Of a DNA stretch of 64,000 nt, positions 22,288-34,380 are shown piece after piece (within the stretch, counting starts at the first letter, position 1; each line of letters opens with the position of its first letter). This DNA is from Blattamonas nauphoetae. Taxonomy: Eukaryota; Preaxostyla; Oxymonadida. The translations under genes were made by a program, and so were the position numbers. The stretch covers positions 106,136 to 170,135 of the forward strand of contig JARBJD010000154.1 in NCBI GenBank assembly GCA_033064195.1, in the 5' to 3' direction. Under the pieces are notes generated by a model. The model did no database searches, was not told where the DNA came from, and saw only the letters and a list, made by a program, of their open reading frames with translations.

Positions 22288-23106
22288 ATGATTGTTCGTC
22301 CAATAAATCCAATCTCAATCCCCTATGAAGATTCATCATTTCAACCATTCATCGTGGAGATCAATGCGATCGACACAGAACCATCGCCTCTCTCTATTGG
22401 AGACGCCGACAGATTTCCTTCATACAACACAAATTCGCTGTCTAGTGGTGACACCATTATTGGAGATCGAAGTTTTCTCTTGGAGTCACTTGGTTCTCCA
22501 CTGCTTGTCAGTCCTCCGCCTTGGACAGAACCTCCTTCTCTCGCATTCTTTGATATTCCAATCGAAAATGAGAAGACAGTAGCACTTGTGTGTAATTTCA
22601 TTCATGGGATCATCTCTGACCGTATATTCCCGTCTTTTCCGACGCCAAACAGTGTCAAGCCGAAACCAAGCTGTCACTGTTGCCAACGTGCCCAATCTTG
22701 TTTATCTATCCCAATTCCTCACTCCACTCTCCCTTTCACATCCTGTGATTTGGATTCAGATCTTGCATCGTGCATGGCACTTTTCAGTTCAGTCTTCAAT
22801 GTTCGTCGTTCTGAACTTGTTCATGCTCTCATGCTTCTTCGTAAACTATTTGAAAGGCACGAAACATGCCCGCTCTTTTCTATGTTGGCGTCGCAACCTA
22901 TACTGCTCTTCATCGTCTGCATGGTACTCGCCCATAAAACCAGTACGGACACTCCCATACGGACGAGAAAGTGGGCACAAGCATTTGATATAGAACCTCG
23001 GATGCTCACTTTGCTGGAATACGCGTGTTTGGATCTCCTGGATTGGAGAATCACCCTGACTCCACCCCTGTTTGAGGAAATTTGTAACACCTTGCATCTG
23101 TTGTGA
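22288..23106 (+). CDS. Cyclin-like protein (third copy), about 272 aa
   Basis: The frame is open from 22252, but the first ATG is at 22288 (MIVRPINPISIP), used here. The final 120 residues carry the cyclin-like helices: CMALFSSVFNVRRSELVHAL, LLRKLFERH, ILLFIVCMVLAHKTSTD, RKWAQAFDIEPRMLTLLEYA and LDLLDWRITLTPPLFEEI, a typical end for Pho80/cyclin-P proteins. Residues 130-150 hold closely spaced cysteines (SCHCCQRAQSC) that could bind metal. It follows the second cyclin on the same strand after about 320 bp and converges on the proline-rich gene to its right. Confidence 0.62.
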   Translation: MIVRPINPISIPYEDSSFQPFIVEINAIDTEPSPLSIGDADRFPSYNTNSLSSGDTIIGDRSFLLESLGSPLLVSPPPWTEPPSLAFFDIPIENEKTVALVCNFIHGIISDRIFPSFPTPNSVKPKPSCHCCQRAQSCLSIPIPHSTLPFTSCDLDSDLASCMALFSSVFNVRRSELVHALMLLRKLFERHETCPLFSMLASQPILLFIVCMVLAHKTSTDTPIRTRKWAQAFDIEPRMLTLLEYACLDLLDWRITLTPPLFEEICNTLHLL

Positions 23107-23166
23107 GGATTCATTCTCGGCTTTTTGCTCATTTCCATTTTGAGATTTCGATGTGATGTCAAAAGA

Positions 23167-26100
23167 TCAAAACGAAGTGAATATTGAACACGTAAGAAAC
23201 AGGTTAGTGGCACAGCCAACAAGAATCGAGTAAAAGAACACTGTTGGAAAGAGGCAGCGGGACTGGCGGTGGTCCCTGCCACTCTGAAATGTGCTCACCA
23301 GAAAAGAGGACGGGCACACGTGGATTAGACTGGGGGCTGAGGCACAGCAGTCTGAGGCTGCGGGTGCGTGGGAGGCTGGAGCGAGGGGGGGTGTGTGAAG
23401 GCCTGAAGGGGGGTGAGGGGGGTCTGCCCCTGCGCTCCGTTCGTGCGGACAGTTGGGATGTAGTGCGAATTGTGTGTATGTGGGGGGATGGCTTGTGCGG
23501 GTGTGGTGAAGCTCTGTGGGGTGTGCTTGCGAGTGAAGGTGTGGGTCTCGCGGGAGGGCGGCGGGCGGAGCTGGAGGTTGTGTGCCTGGACAATCGAAAG
23601 GTTCTGCTGAATGTGCGTGGGAATGCCACGGCTGAACGAATGAGTCTCGCGCTGGTTCGGTCGGGAGAGGGAGTGGTTGGAGAGGGTGGGCGACGGCGGG
23701 CCGAGGAGGGGCTGGGAGAGGGTCGAGACCGACTGGAGCGAAGAGTGCGAGGAGGACTGAGAGAGGGCGGGGTAGTTGGACGAGGTCTGCAGGATGGAAG
23801 GGGCCTGCTGGATGAACGACGGGACGGGGTTGTTCTTCAGTTGCAGCTGTGGCTGAGACGCCGCAATGACAGGAGAAGCAACGGAAGGTTGTGAGAGGGG
23901 TGAAACAGCGGATGGTTGGGAATGTGGCGAAACAGTGGATGGTTGGGAGAGGGGCGAAACAGCGGAGGGGTGGGGGTGGGAGGGGTGTTTCTGCCTTCGG
24001 GAAGGGTCGCGTGGGGCGTGTCCTCTCCTCCGGCTCTTCCTGCGAGCGGTGTTGGATCCGCCGGGCCTCGTCCGTCTCGCGGAAGCGGTTGAAGGCGACG
24101 GGGTTCAAGAAGCGTCGGTGAATCTTCAAATCGAAGACGGCCGCGTTCTGCTCGGTCAGGTGGAAGAGTTGGAAGAAGAAGGAGTCTTGGTTGATGCACT
24201 GCACGGCCGATGTGGACGTCGTGAATGTTTTGGGAGCTGGCTGATTGGCAGGCTGGTCCTGGCTGAGCTGCATCGGATGGAAGAACGTCCGCTCTTCTGC
24301 CATCTCGAACTCGTCCATCCACGTCCCGTCGTCCTCAAGCGACGTGTCTGGCTCGTCCGAGTCTGATGACGAGTCGACGTCGAAGAAGTTGACTTCGGTC
24401 TCGTCCAAGTCGGGTGCGAGGTGGATGATGTCGCTCGAGTGTCGCTGTGAGTCGGAGAGACGAGACGGCGGCACGCGCTTGCCGATCACAGACTGCTGGT
24501 CCTTTCTGAGCTGGATGTGCTCGAAGTTCTGCCAGCGGACCTGCTGTGTCAGGGCGATGGCTGAGCCCACACTCTCCTCAAACACGCTGCCGTTGAAGTG
24601 GTCGGTCTGCACAGCGCGGCAGGGCATTTTGAACTGCTCGCCGAGTTGGTCGGGAGTGAACGTCTTTTCGCGGTCGGCCTTGTCCAGCAGGCGACGGTAG
24701 CGTCGGAGGATGAGCTCCTGCGTGTTCGCATCGCCGCGCGTCGGCCGCTGTTTGGGTGTGGCGTGTGCGGGGTCCAGTGGCTGTCCTTTGTTGTGGATGC
24801 GGATTCGTCTGAGCTTGCCCATCGCGTCGGTTGCGTAGAACCTGCCGTTCTCGTCGCGGATGCACTTGATGGGCTGTGGAGTGGGCTGCGAGGGGTCGAG
24901 GGGTGTGCTGGGGACGAGGAAGTAGTCCGACCCCACCACTTTCAGGAAGAGGTGGTATCGCGACTCGCTCGGAGGGGCTTCTTGCGACGTGGCTGTGGGC
25001 GGGCGGAAGGTGCGTCGCTGTGGAGTGTGGACGGGGTCGGCGGGTGGCGTGGGGTTGGACGTGAGAGACTCGGACGGTTGGGACGAGGCGTTGGAGGAGT
25101 GTGCTTGGGATGTCGTTTCGGAGAGCGGTTTGGTTGGCGTGGGAGTCTCCTCGCGTGTACTCCCGCGCTGGATCTCTTGCGTGGGCTGTGTCTGGTCAGC
25201 TGCGATGGCCGTCGGAGAGGCAGCGGTGGGAAGGGTGGGCGCAGACGGGCTGGGCATCGTCTGCGTCGTGTTTTTGTGTCTTGATGCGTCGAGGAGAGGC
25301 AGCTCTGTCCGTCTTTCCGGCGTGAGGAGAGGAGCAGTGTTGACTCGCCGCGTGTCCTGCCTCGTTCGCACGCTGTTGAGGAACTGGGCGCGCGTGGCGA
25401 GTGCGTAGATGCGTGCTTGGAAGGCCTGGAGCATCCAGTTTGAGTCGACAGGCTGCGTGATCATCGACCAGAGGCAGGACTGCTCGATGGAAAGAATCGC
25501 GTTTACCTCCACCTGAAAGGGGCGGTGATGGACTTTGGTGCCTCCTGGCGATTGGGGAGGGGGAGGGCGAGGGTTTTGCTTGACAGCAACGGAAAGGCAG
25601 CAGTCAGCATGAGGTTGCGATGAATTCATCATTTTTAGTGGAATCAGATATCCGTAGTTGACAAAGAGTTTTGGGTTCGAATTGAAGGGTGGGGGATCGG
25701 CTGGTGAAGTCGTGCCATCTTCGGGGACAGCTGCGGGTGTAACGTTCTCATGAATACTTACAAAAGGAATCAGTTCGCGGGGTCTCCCATTCACTCGATT
25801 CACAGAATTCCTGAAGGCTTCCTTGAAGCGGGCGAAAGTGTCAGCAGGCGATGAGTGTCCAAAATAAAACGACAAAGATGGGTGGGCTTTCAAAACGTCG
25901 ATTGTCTCCGGAATTTCGGGTATTTTCATTTCATATCGTTGAACATACTCGATAAATGAGCTGAATGGTAAACAGGAAAGAAATCACACTTGAGGATTCT
26001 TTGGGGATCCCTGACTTCCAGTTGGAGAGGGAAGTCACTTGGAGTAAAAGAATACAGATCCTGTTGTGTTAGTCGATGGAGACCAGGTAATGAGTGTGAG

Positions 26101-26645
26101 AGAGGAATCTGTCGCCTTGAACAGGTTTCCGCGAGGTGATCTCCAGGAACAAAATCATCAAATATCCAATTGTTTTGATCTTTAAAAAATATAGAAGTTT
26201 CAGGGAAAGATAGTACCTTCTTTTAAGAGAAAAAACATTGGTTTCGACGTTGAGACATAAGTAAGACCAGTATTGAATAAAATGTAGCGTGGTGAATCAG
26301 ATGATGTCGGCACGAACAGAAGGAGAGAATGATAGTAATGAGAAAGTTTGAGTTTGAGTTTGAGATAGTTTTTGACGAACTGTGCATTGAGAATGTGACG
26401 ATTGTTTTTGAATGTCAAAATTACAGGTGTATCATAGAAATATAACAAAGAAAAGGGCTGAAAAAGATATGAAAATGGCATACCTGTGATTCAAAAGATT
26501 GAAAAACAGAATGCCCACCAGAATTGAGAAGATCGATACTTGGGCCAATGATTGCTTGAATATACGTTGGTGTCAAGCTTTTCCATCGAACATCAGGGAA
26601 AAAGGAACAAGGCTTCCATTTTCCTTGGTGTTCTTTGGTGTCCAT
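23167..26645 (-). CDS. Unrecognised proline-rich protein, about 1,120 aa, four exons
   Basis: Exons (complement) 26484-26645, 26217-26457, 25990-26179 and 23167-25960 join in frame with introns of 26, 37 and 29 nt. The first 330 residues look folded: they open MDTKEHQGKWKPC, include RYILFNTGLTYVS, and run into FIEYVQRYEMKIPEIPETID. After about residue 400 the protein is Pro/Thr/Ser-rich, with a short conserved-looking block (KCIRDENGRFYATDAMGKLRR) and an acidic block near 24350. The last 250 codons, below about 24000, are extremely Pro/His-rich and repetitive, and all frames stay open there, so the true 3' end may be shorter or in another frame. I do not recognise a family. The 26-nt intron at 26458-26483 is among the shortest in the window. 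Confidence 0.55.
23895..23990. repeat. Short tandem repeat, units of about 27 bp, in the proline-rich gene
   Basis: Three to four imperfect copies built on GAAACAGCGGATGGTTGGGA. On the coding strand they encode a repeat seen as RCFAPLPTIHCFATFPTIRC. They mark the low-complexity tail. Confidence 0.6.
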
Positions 26646-26846
26646 CGCTTCTATCTCTCGGAATCACACAACAACAAAATTAAACCCATAAGAATAGCTT
26701 GTGTTAGAAGCCTCCCATCAACAGGAACAATTCTGAATTTATGTATCATTCAACATTGAAAGTGTGAAGATCGGCTTATATCCGTAAATGATGAAGAATC
26801 CAACGGTTGGGACAAGAGAATGTCCAAAACAATTGAAAGGAAGTTC

Positions 26847-29800
26847 TCAAAAATTGCCTCTCTGAAGAGGCTTGTTCGATCGCAGTTCAAAATCACAAGG
26901 AGAAGATGAGCTCATCTGAAAACAGTGAAAATAAAGCAAGCAAACTGAGAGTGTGTGTGGGAACGAGACACGTTCTTTGATTGTGTGAGATTCTTTGTCT
27001 ATTTTGAACACGATCTCATCGCGTCGGACTGTCAGTGTGATCTTTGAAAAAGGTGTCATCACTCTTTTGAGGCGGTCTGAAGTTGGGGTGGACTTTCCAT
27101 TGAAGATGATGGCTCTTGCGGTGATTTTGATGGAGTCGGTCTTGCCTCTCCTCTCGAATTGAAATGCGACATCGAAGGGGCATCGATCGGGACGCTTGAG
27201 GTGGTAAGAAACTTCATACTCACGTTGGTGATTTGTCTGGAGGTTTTTCTGTCTAGCATTGTCTGGGCAATAGTGTTCAAGCCTAATTGTCAGTCCTCTC
27301 TTCTGAGGAGAAGTCGATCGGGTTGGGGATGCAATCGGCAAGGGAGGAGCCGAGGGATTGTTTGGGTACGGTGACTGTGTTGCATTATACGACTGATTGG
27401 TTGAAGGCTTTTGAGGGTTGGCTGGTGTTTTTTGTGGACTCGGACTGCGGGAAGGAGAGTGTCGAGTCTGGTTTGTCTGAGGGCGCTGGTAATGGTACAG
27501 TTGTGATTGGAGATGTGTTGCAATATACGACTGATCGGTTGAAGGCTTTTGAGGGTTGGCTGGTGTTTTTTGTGGACTCGGACTGCGGGAAGGAGAGTGT
27601 CGAGTCTGGTTTGTCTGAGGGCGCTGGTAATGGTACAGTTGTGATTGGAGATGTGTTGCAATATACGACTGATCGGTTGAAGGCCTTTGAGGGTTGGCTG
27701 GTGTTTTTTGTGGACTCGGACTGCGGGAAGGAGAGTGTCGAGTCTGGTTTGTCTGAGGGCGCTGGTAATGGTACAGTTGTGATTGGAGATGTGTTGCAAT
27801 ATACGACTGATCGGTTGAAGGCCTTTGAGGGTTGGCTGGTGTTTTTTGTGGACTCGGACTGCGGGAAGGAGAGTGTCGAGTCTGGTTTGTCTGAGGGCGC
27901 TGGTAATGGTACAGTTGTGATTGGAGATGTGTGCATCGCGATTGAAGATTCTCGTGCTCCTTTCTTCGCTGATCCGCTTCCCCCAATAACGATCTGATCT
28001 GGCGTTTCATGTTTTCTCCCTCATTCTCCTGTCTCCTCCATTTTGCTTCAAAGTCTCGGGCTCTCTCCTCGCTTGCTTTTCTTGCCTCTTCACTTTTGTG
28101 TAGTTGTCTCTGAAGTGTCTTATTCTCGATTAAGAGTTGAATCTTCTCATTCTCCGGTCTTGCTTGGGAAGTGTTCCGCTGATCTTCGATGATAAGGCTG
28201 CGTCTCAATTGATCCTGGGTGACGAACTCGGTTGATGGAAGGGCAATCACCTTCTTCCGAAGCGATTCAGCTCGGAGATTCTCGAGTTCTCCATCATGGC
28301 GCTGCTTTTGTTCTTGGATCTCCCTCTCGTGCTGCTCCTGCATTTTCTTGTTATTTTCTCGTTCTTCCAGCCAGCTAGCCTTGGATCGTGTGTTGGCCTC
28401 TGTTGCCATCTTGAGATCGATTTCCAAACTCTTGCTCTTCTTCCGTTCGGCGTCGAGTGCTGTTTGAAGATGTCTGGATGCTTCTGAAAGTTTGATCCTT
28501 TTGATGTGTTCTTCTTTCTCTTGCACGGTCATTCTGAGAGCAGCTAATTCTTTATTGTGTTCTTGTTGTTCATTCCTGAGTGCTTGGATGATTTGCTCAA
28601 GTTGAGTGATTCTTTCTTGTGCTTCGTTAAGTGTGTCTGTCTCTTCTTGCTGTTGTTCTTCTTGCTTTAATTTCTCGCTTGTCTTCTCTAGTTCCGAGTG
28701 GAGGCGTGCGTTCTCTTTTTGCTCCATTTTGAGCTCGTTCACAACTTTGTCCTTTTCCTTTTCCAAGTGTTCGAGCTGATTCTGAAAACCATCGCTCTTT
28801 TCCAGCAGTTGATTCCTTTCGTATACGAGCTTTTCGAATGCATTTTTGTGATCGTTTTCTTGTCTTGCCATTTCCTGCTTTGTGTCTTTCAACTCCTTTG
28901 CTCGATGTTCCACTTCCCTCCTTAACGTTGTGATCTGGCTATTCACGTCTTCTTTCTCTCCCTCCAGCTTCTTCACCTGCAGTTGAACCTGGTTGGTGGT
29001 TTGGAGTTGGTCATTCAGAGCCTTGATGGTTTGGTTCAAACGGTTCCTCTCGTCTTCGAATGTATTGTTTCTGTTCTGGAGGTCGGTCGCTTTCCGTGTT
29101 AGATCATCAATCGTTTGTTCAAATTGCGCCTTCACATTGTTCAGTTCTGTTCGGTTTCGTCTCAATTCTTCATCTTTCTTGCGATTCATCTCTGCTTCTG
29201 ATTTTCTTGCGTCTTCGCTCTTTAGTAGATCGTTCTGGAGTGTTCTGATTTCACTCCCAAGCTTTTGGTTGTCTTGTTGAAGTCGAGCGAAACTGTCTTG
29301 TGTTGCGCTCAGTGTGCCTTTCTCCAATTGATGTTTTGTTTTGTAATTCTCGAATTCTCGCTGGATCTCTTCGGCTTTCGTCGTTTTCTGCTGCAACTCG
29401 TCGATGTCTTTGATTCGTCGATCCACTTCTGATTGGAGTTGTCCTGTCTTTTCTTTCTCCGTTTGGAGCTCCTTCGCCGATTGTGCGGCTGTTTGTCGAA
29501 TCGCTTCAGATTGTCTTTTCTGCTCTTCGAGTTCATGTCGGAGTTGTTTCATGTCCTTCTCCAGGTTTTTGAGTTGGCTCTCAAGTTGATTCCTTTCGTT
29601 TGTGAGTTTGTTGATTGCACTGTTGTGATTGGTGGTTTGTCCTACCATTTCCTTATTCATGTCTTCGAATGCCTTTCCTCGCAGTTCCGCTTCCCTCCAT
29701 TTTGCTTCCAAGTATTGGGCTCTGCCATTCGTTTGTTGAAGTTGTGCCTTCACAGTGTTCAATTCCTTTTGATTGCGTCTCAATTCTTCATCTTTCTTGC

Positions 29801-32800
29801 GATTCATCTCCTCTTCTGATTTTCTTGCATCTTCGCTCTTTTGTAGATCGTTCTGGAGTGTTCTGATGTCACTCCCAAGCTTTTGGTTGTCTTGCTGAAG
29901 TTGAGCGAATCTTTCCTGTGTTGCGTTCAGTGTGCCTTTCTCCAATTGATGTTTTGTTTTGTAATTCTCGAATTCTCGCTGGATCTCTTCGGCTTTCGTC
30001 GTTTTCTGTTGCAACTCGTCGATGTCTTTGTTTCGTCGATCCACTTCCGATTGGAGTTGTTCTGTCTTTTCTTTCTCCATCTGGAGCTCCTCCGCTGACT
30101 GTGCCGCTGTTCGATGGGCCGCTGAAGTCTGACTTTTCTGATCTTCAAGTTCTTGTCGGAGTCTGTTCAAAATGTTCTCCGTTCTGGTTTGATAATTCTT
30201 CATAGTCTCGTTTGCGTGATCTCTCTCCGAGCGAAGACGTGCTGCCAGTTCTCTTCCCACTTCAAGTTCACTGAGAGTGTCTGCCTTCTCGCTCTCCAAT
30301 TTTTGGCGTTGGCGTCGATGATCTTCCTTTTCTTGGATCAGTTGAGATTCGGTGCGTTGAATCTTGTCCGTCAGGGTTTGGATGCTTCGCTCATATCGAT
30401 TTATTTCGTTTGTGATCTGGTTCTTCAGGTCTTCTTTCTCTCCCTCCAGCTTCTTCACCTGCAGTTGAACCTGGTTGGTGGTTTGGAGTTGGTCATTCAG
30501 AGCCTTGATGGTTTGGTTCAAACGGTTCCTCTCGTCTTCGAATGTATTGTTTCTGTTCTGGAGGTCGGTCGCTTTCCGTGTTAGATCATCAATCGTTTGT
30601 TCAAATTGCGCCTTCACATTGTTCAGTTCTGTTCGGTTTCGTCTCAATTCTTCATCTTTCTTGCGATTCATCTCTGCTTCTGATTTTCTTGCGTCTTCGC
30701 TCTTTAGTAGATCGTTCTGGAGTGTTCTGATTTCACTCCCAAGCTTTTGGTTGTCTTGCTGAAGTCGAGCGAATCTTTCCTGTGTTGTGTTCAGTGTGCC
30801 TTTCTCCAATTGATATTTTGTTTTGTAATCCTCAAATTCTTGTTGGAGTCTCTCTCGTTCTCGTTCTTCCTTCTTCAATTTCTCAACCATCTTCCGTTGT
30901 TCCTCTTGCGATTGTGCCGTAGTTAGTTGTGCTGTTGTAGTCTGCCTTTTCTGATCTTCGAGTTCTTGTCGGAGTCGATCCATGTCCTTCTCCTTCTCCG
31001 CTTTGAGTTCCTTCATAATTGTGTCAGTATCCTTCTCCAGGTTTTTGAGTTGGCTCTCAAATTGATTTCTTTCGTGGGTGAGGTTGTCAAGTGCATTTTT
31101 GTGATTGTTTTCTTGTCTTGCCATTTCCTGCTTTGTGTCTTTCAACTCCTTTGCTCGATGTTCCACTTCCCTCCTTAACGTTTCGATCTGGCTATTCATG
31201 TCTTCGTTCTCATTCTCCAGTCTCCTCCGGTTTGCTTTAAATTCATCATCTTTTTTGCGATACATCTCCTCTTCTGCTTTTCTTGCATCTTCGCTCTTTT
31301 GTAGCTTGTTCTGGAGTGTCCTGATTTCACTCCCAAGTGTTAGGTTGTTTTGTTCAAGTCGAGCGAATCTGTCTTGTGTTGCTTTCAGTGTGTCTTGCCC
31401 TTCCCGCTGCTGTGTTTTGTAATAATCGGTTTCTCGCTGGAGCCTCTCTCGTTCTCGTTCTTCTTGTTTCAATTTCTCGTCTGTCTTCAGTCGTCCCTCT
31501 TCGGCTTTCGTCGCTTTTTGCCTCAACTCGTCGATGTATTTGTTTTGACGATCCACTTCCGATTGGAGGGCTTTCGTCTTGGCTTTCTCCGTTTGGAGTT
31601 CTTTCTCTGACTGTGCTGCTGTTTGTTGAATCGCTTCGGTTTGCCTTTTCTGAACTGCAAGTCTTTGTCGGAGTTGGTCCATTTCCTCCTTCAGCTTTTC
31701 ACGGCTCGTATTGTCCTTTTCCATTTGATCGACTGTCTGGCTGAGTGTCTTTGTCTTTTCCTTTTCTGTTTTGAGTTCGGTCACAAGTTTGTCATGATCC
31801 TTTTCCAAGTTTTTGAGCCGGCCCTCAAATTGATTTCTTTCGTTTGTGAGCCTTTCGATTGCATTTTTGTGATTTGTTTCTCGACTTGCCATTTCCTGCT
31901 TCATGTCCACCTTCTCTCTCTCCAGCTTCTGAACCTGTGGCTGAACCTGGTTTGCGGTTTGGAGTTGGTCTTTCAGTGCTTTGACAGTTTGGTTCAAGTT
32001 GTTCCTCTCTTCTTCGATCGCTTTGTATCTGCTCTGAAAATCATTGGTTTTCTGTGTCATTTCGTCCTTCATTTTTTGGTTGTTCGCCTCTGATCGACTG
32101 AGCAATTCAATGGTTTGTTGGTGACTGATTTCTTGCTTATTCATTTCCTGTTTTGTGTCCTTCAACTCCTTTGCTCGCTGTTCCAAATCCCTCCTCAACA
32201 CTGCGATCTGTCTCCTCATCTCATCTCTCTCCTTTTCAATGTTGGCCGTTGCTGTTCTCATTTCTTGCTCCGATCTTTGGATTTGTGTGTCAACTTGTTT
32301 TTGGGCTTGTTCAGCATTTTTGAGTTGATCTTTCAATGCCTTGACGGCTTTGTCCAAGTTGTTCTTCTCGTCTTCGATTGAGTTGTTTCTGTTCTGGAGG
32401 GCGTTGACCTTCCGTGTTAGATCATCAATCGTTTGTTGACCGTTCGTGTTGGCTATCTCTGCTTGTCTCAACTGAGACTGAAGATGGTCACATTGTTGTC
32501 TCAGAGAAATGAGTTCTGATTGATTCTGCATTGGGTCTGGTTTTAGGATTGGATGCGGGTCCGGTTTTGGGACTGGATGCGGGTGCACTCTGGTTGGCTC
32601 TTTCATCGCAATCCGATCCGCGTGGCAATCCTGGACGTACACCAAACTCATCGCAGAATGGGCCACTTCCCTTCCATTCACCACTCCCCCAAACTGGCCC
32701 TCGATTGCTTCTCTCTCCTCCACCCTCCGAATCGTCTCGTCGTTGCACTCAAACCATTCCCTCGTTCCAAGCGGGCGAATGAACGAGTAGTAATGTCCCA

Positions 32801-34315
32801 CTGTGAGCGAGCCTGAGTGGACTTCCACAGCGAGGAGCGAGTAGCGGAAGGACTGCGAATAGAACGGCCCGGTCTTCTGCTTGGCCATCCACGCCTGTTC
32901 CTTCTCCGACTCGCCCAGCCCGCTCAGTTCGGAAGAGTAGACCAGTCTCTGGGCAGCGTGTCTCGGTTCATTGAAAGTGAGGGATTGTTGGAGTTGAGGT
33001 GATTGAGGAGCTTGAGCGGAAGGAGCTTGTCCTTTTGCTTTCTTGATCTCTTTCTTCTTTTGGATGGCATTCATCTTCTCTGTGAGTGTGAGGGGCTCAA
33101 TCATACGAGACAAGTCGAGAGAGGTCGGGAAAGCGAATCGTTTGTTGTTCTTCATCAGTCCTCCTGGGCCAGATGTCCAACGGACAAGATCAACAAAAAG
33201 AACAGGAGGGAGAGAGTAGATCTTTTGGGTCTGAGAGAGGCGAGAGAAGAGAAAGAGAAAGAGAAATATGGAAGAGGAGGGCATACGTTTCCGCGTTGAT
33301 CGGGAATGAGGAGTTTGGGCAGCACGTCCTCCACTCCATTCCCCAACTCGATCGGCACTCGGAGCGACCAGAAGTGTTCGGGGTGGACCGACACGCTCAT
33401 CCGACCCCTTTGTTCAAGTGGTGTCCTGCGGATGAGTCGACCGCTGAGGAGAGACGAGGCCAGCCCGCGAAGGGGAGTGTTCTGGTTGTGACAGGAAACA
33501 GGGACAAAACTCAATGGATGAAGAAGTGCAGACCTTGAGCTCAGTATGGAGTCCATTGACGAGTCTGTTGAAGAAGTCTTGAGTGTCGTTCATCTGGCGA
33601 ACATCAAATTGGGGGAAGTGGATGGTCTGGGTGAGCACACTCGTGTTCACTGGCGTCTGCGAGGTGAGCATTGCTTGGAAGAGTCTGTGGAGGCCGACAT
33701 GGAGGGGATGCCTTGGAGAGGGGGATGGGGGGAGTGGGAGAGAGGTGAGAATCTGATGACAAAGAGGGGTGAAGGGAGATGAGGGCGAGGGAAAGGTGCT
33801 CACACGTTTCGGAAGAGAGGGATGTGGAAGAGAGACTGGACAACGATGTTCAGGTAGCATTGGAGACCTGGGTTCACCAATCCCACAAAGTGCAGGCGTG
33901 CTGCTTCGGGTGGGGCTGGCCCCATGAACTTCGGGACGAGCTGAGGGAGGGGCACAGCAGCAGGTGCAGACACGCTCAGTTTGTGCTCGTTTTCTTTGTG
34001 CTGCTTCATCTGATCCATCGGCACAGCCTTTCCGCAAACCTCGCAGACTTGGGCAGGACCCGTGGACTGACGGGCTGGGAATCGCGCTCCATTCTGAATG
34101 TGTTTGGGCATGTTTTTGGGAAGTGGGTGGGGTGGCCGTGCCGGATCTGCTGAGAATGCAGACGGAGGACGGGTTGGGTCGTGGGGGGAGGAGGCGGGGT
34201 ACGGGGAAGTTGAGGCTGGCTGAGAGTGACTGGAAGGTCTGTTCTGTGCCCGACGGAGAGGAGACACGTGCCTGTAGTTCTGTTCGGTGCGATGTGTGTC
34301 TGGGATGTAGTAGAT
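26847..34315 (-). CDS. USP7-like deubiquitinase fused to a giant coiled coil
   Basis: Exons (complement) 33806-34315, 33534-33752, 33287-33481 and 26847-33230 (introns 53, 52 and 56 nt). First a C2H2-like finger (CEVCGKAVPMDQMKQHKENEH spacing), then the USP Cys box VGLVNPGLQCYLNIVVQSLF, a QDA-like box (MNDTQDFFNRLV), a USP7-like segment (LPPVLFVDLVRW and NNKRFAFPTSLDLS), and the His box GHYYSFIRP followed by WFECNDETI, so Cys, His and Asp/Asn are all present. About 1,450 residues of heptad coiled coil follow, then four 46-aa SPSRSPSP-type repeats and a beta-rich tail (FDVAFQFERRG, KITLTVRRDEIVFKI). An extra intron may remove bases 26915-26975 near the stop. The frame has no ATG before 34111, and the upstream kinase exon splices into it in phase, so it is probably one gene with the kinase. 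Confidence 0.8.
27374..27925. repeat. Four tandem 138-bp repeats in the coding sequence
   Basis: Four units with a period of exactly 138 bp (46 codons); units two to four are nearly identical and the first is more diverged. They encode a Ser/Pro/Gln-rich repeat around PSRSPSPQKTPANPQ. The near identity points to recent expansion or homogenisation. Confidence 0.9.
28947..29291. repeat. Copy 1 of a 345-bp internal duplication in the coiled coil
   Basis: Matches 30429-30773 at a fixed offset of 1,482 bp with almost no differences. It encodes about 115 residues of coiled coil including NNTFEDERNRLNQTIKALN. Confidence 0.85.
30429..30773. repeat. Copy 2 of a 345-bp internal duplication in the coiled coil
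   Basis: Second copy of 28947-29291 in direct orientation within the same exon. Shorter related blocks (for example 29321-29390 and 29939-30008) show further rounds of internal duplication. Confidence 0.85.
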
Positions 34316-34380
34316 CTGCGGGGGTGGTTTGGGGACTGGGGAGTGAAGAGAAGGAATCACAAACAGTGTCCAGAAGTGAC

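Noticed and set aside
27287-27997. Plus-strand 236-aa repeat ORF opposite the USP coiled-coil gene
   Set aside because: The repeat period of 138 bp keeps every frame open; the minus frame continues through the whole 6.4-kb exon while this one does not.
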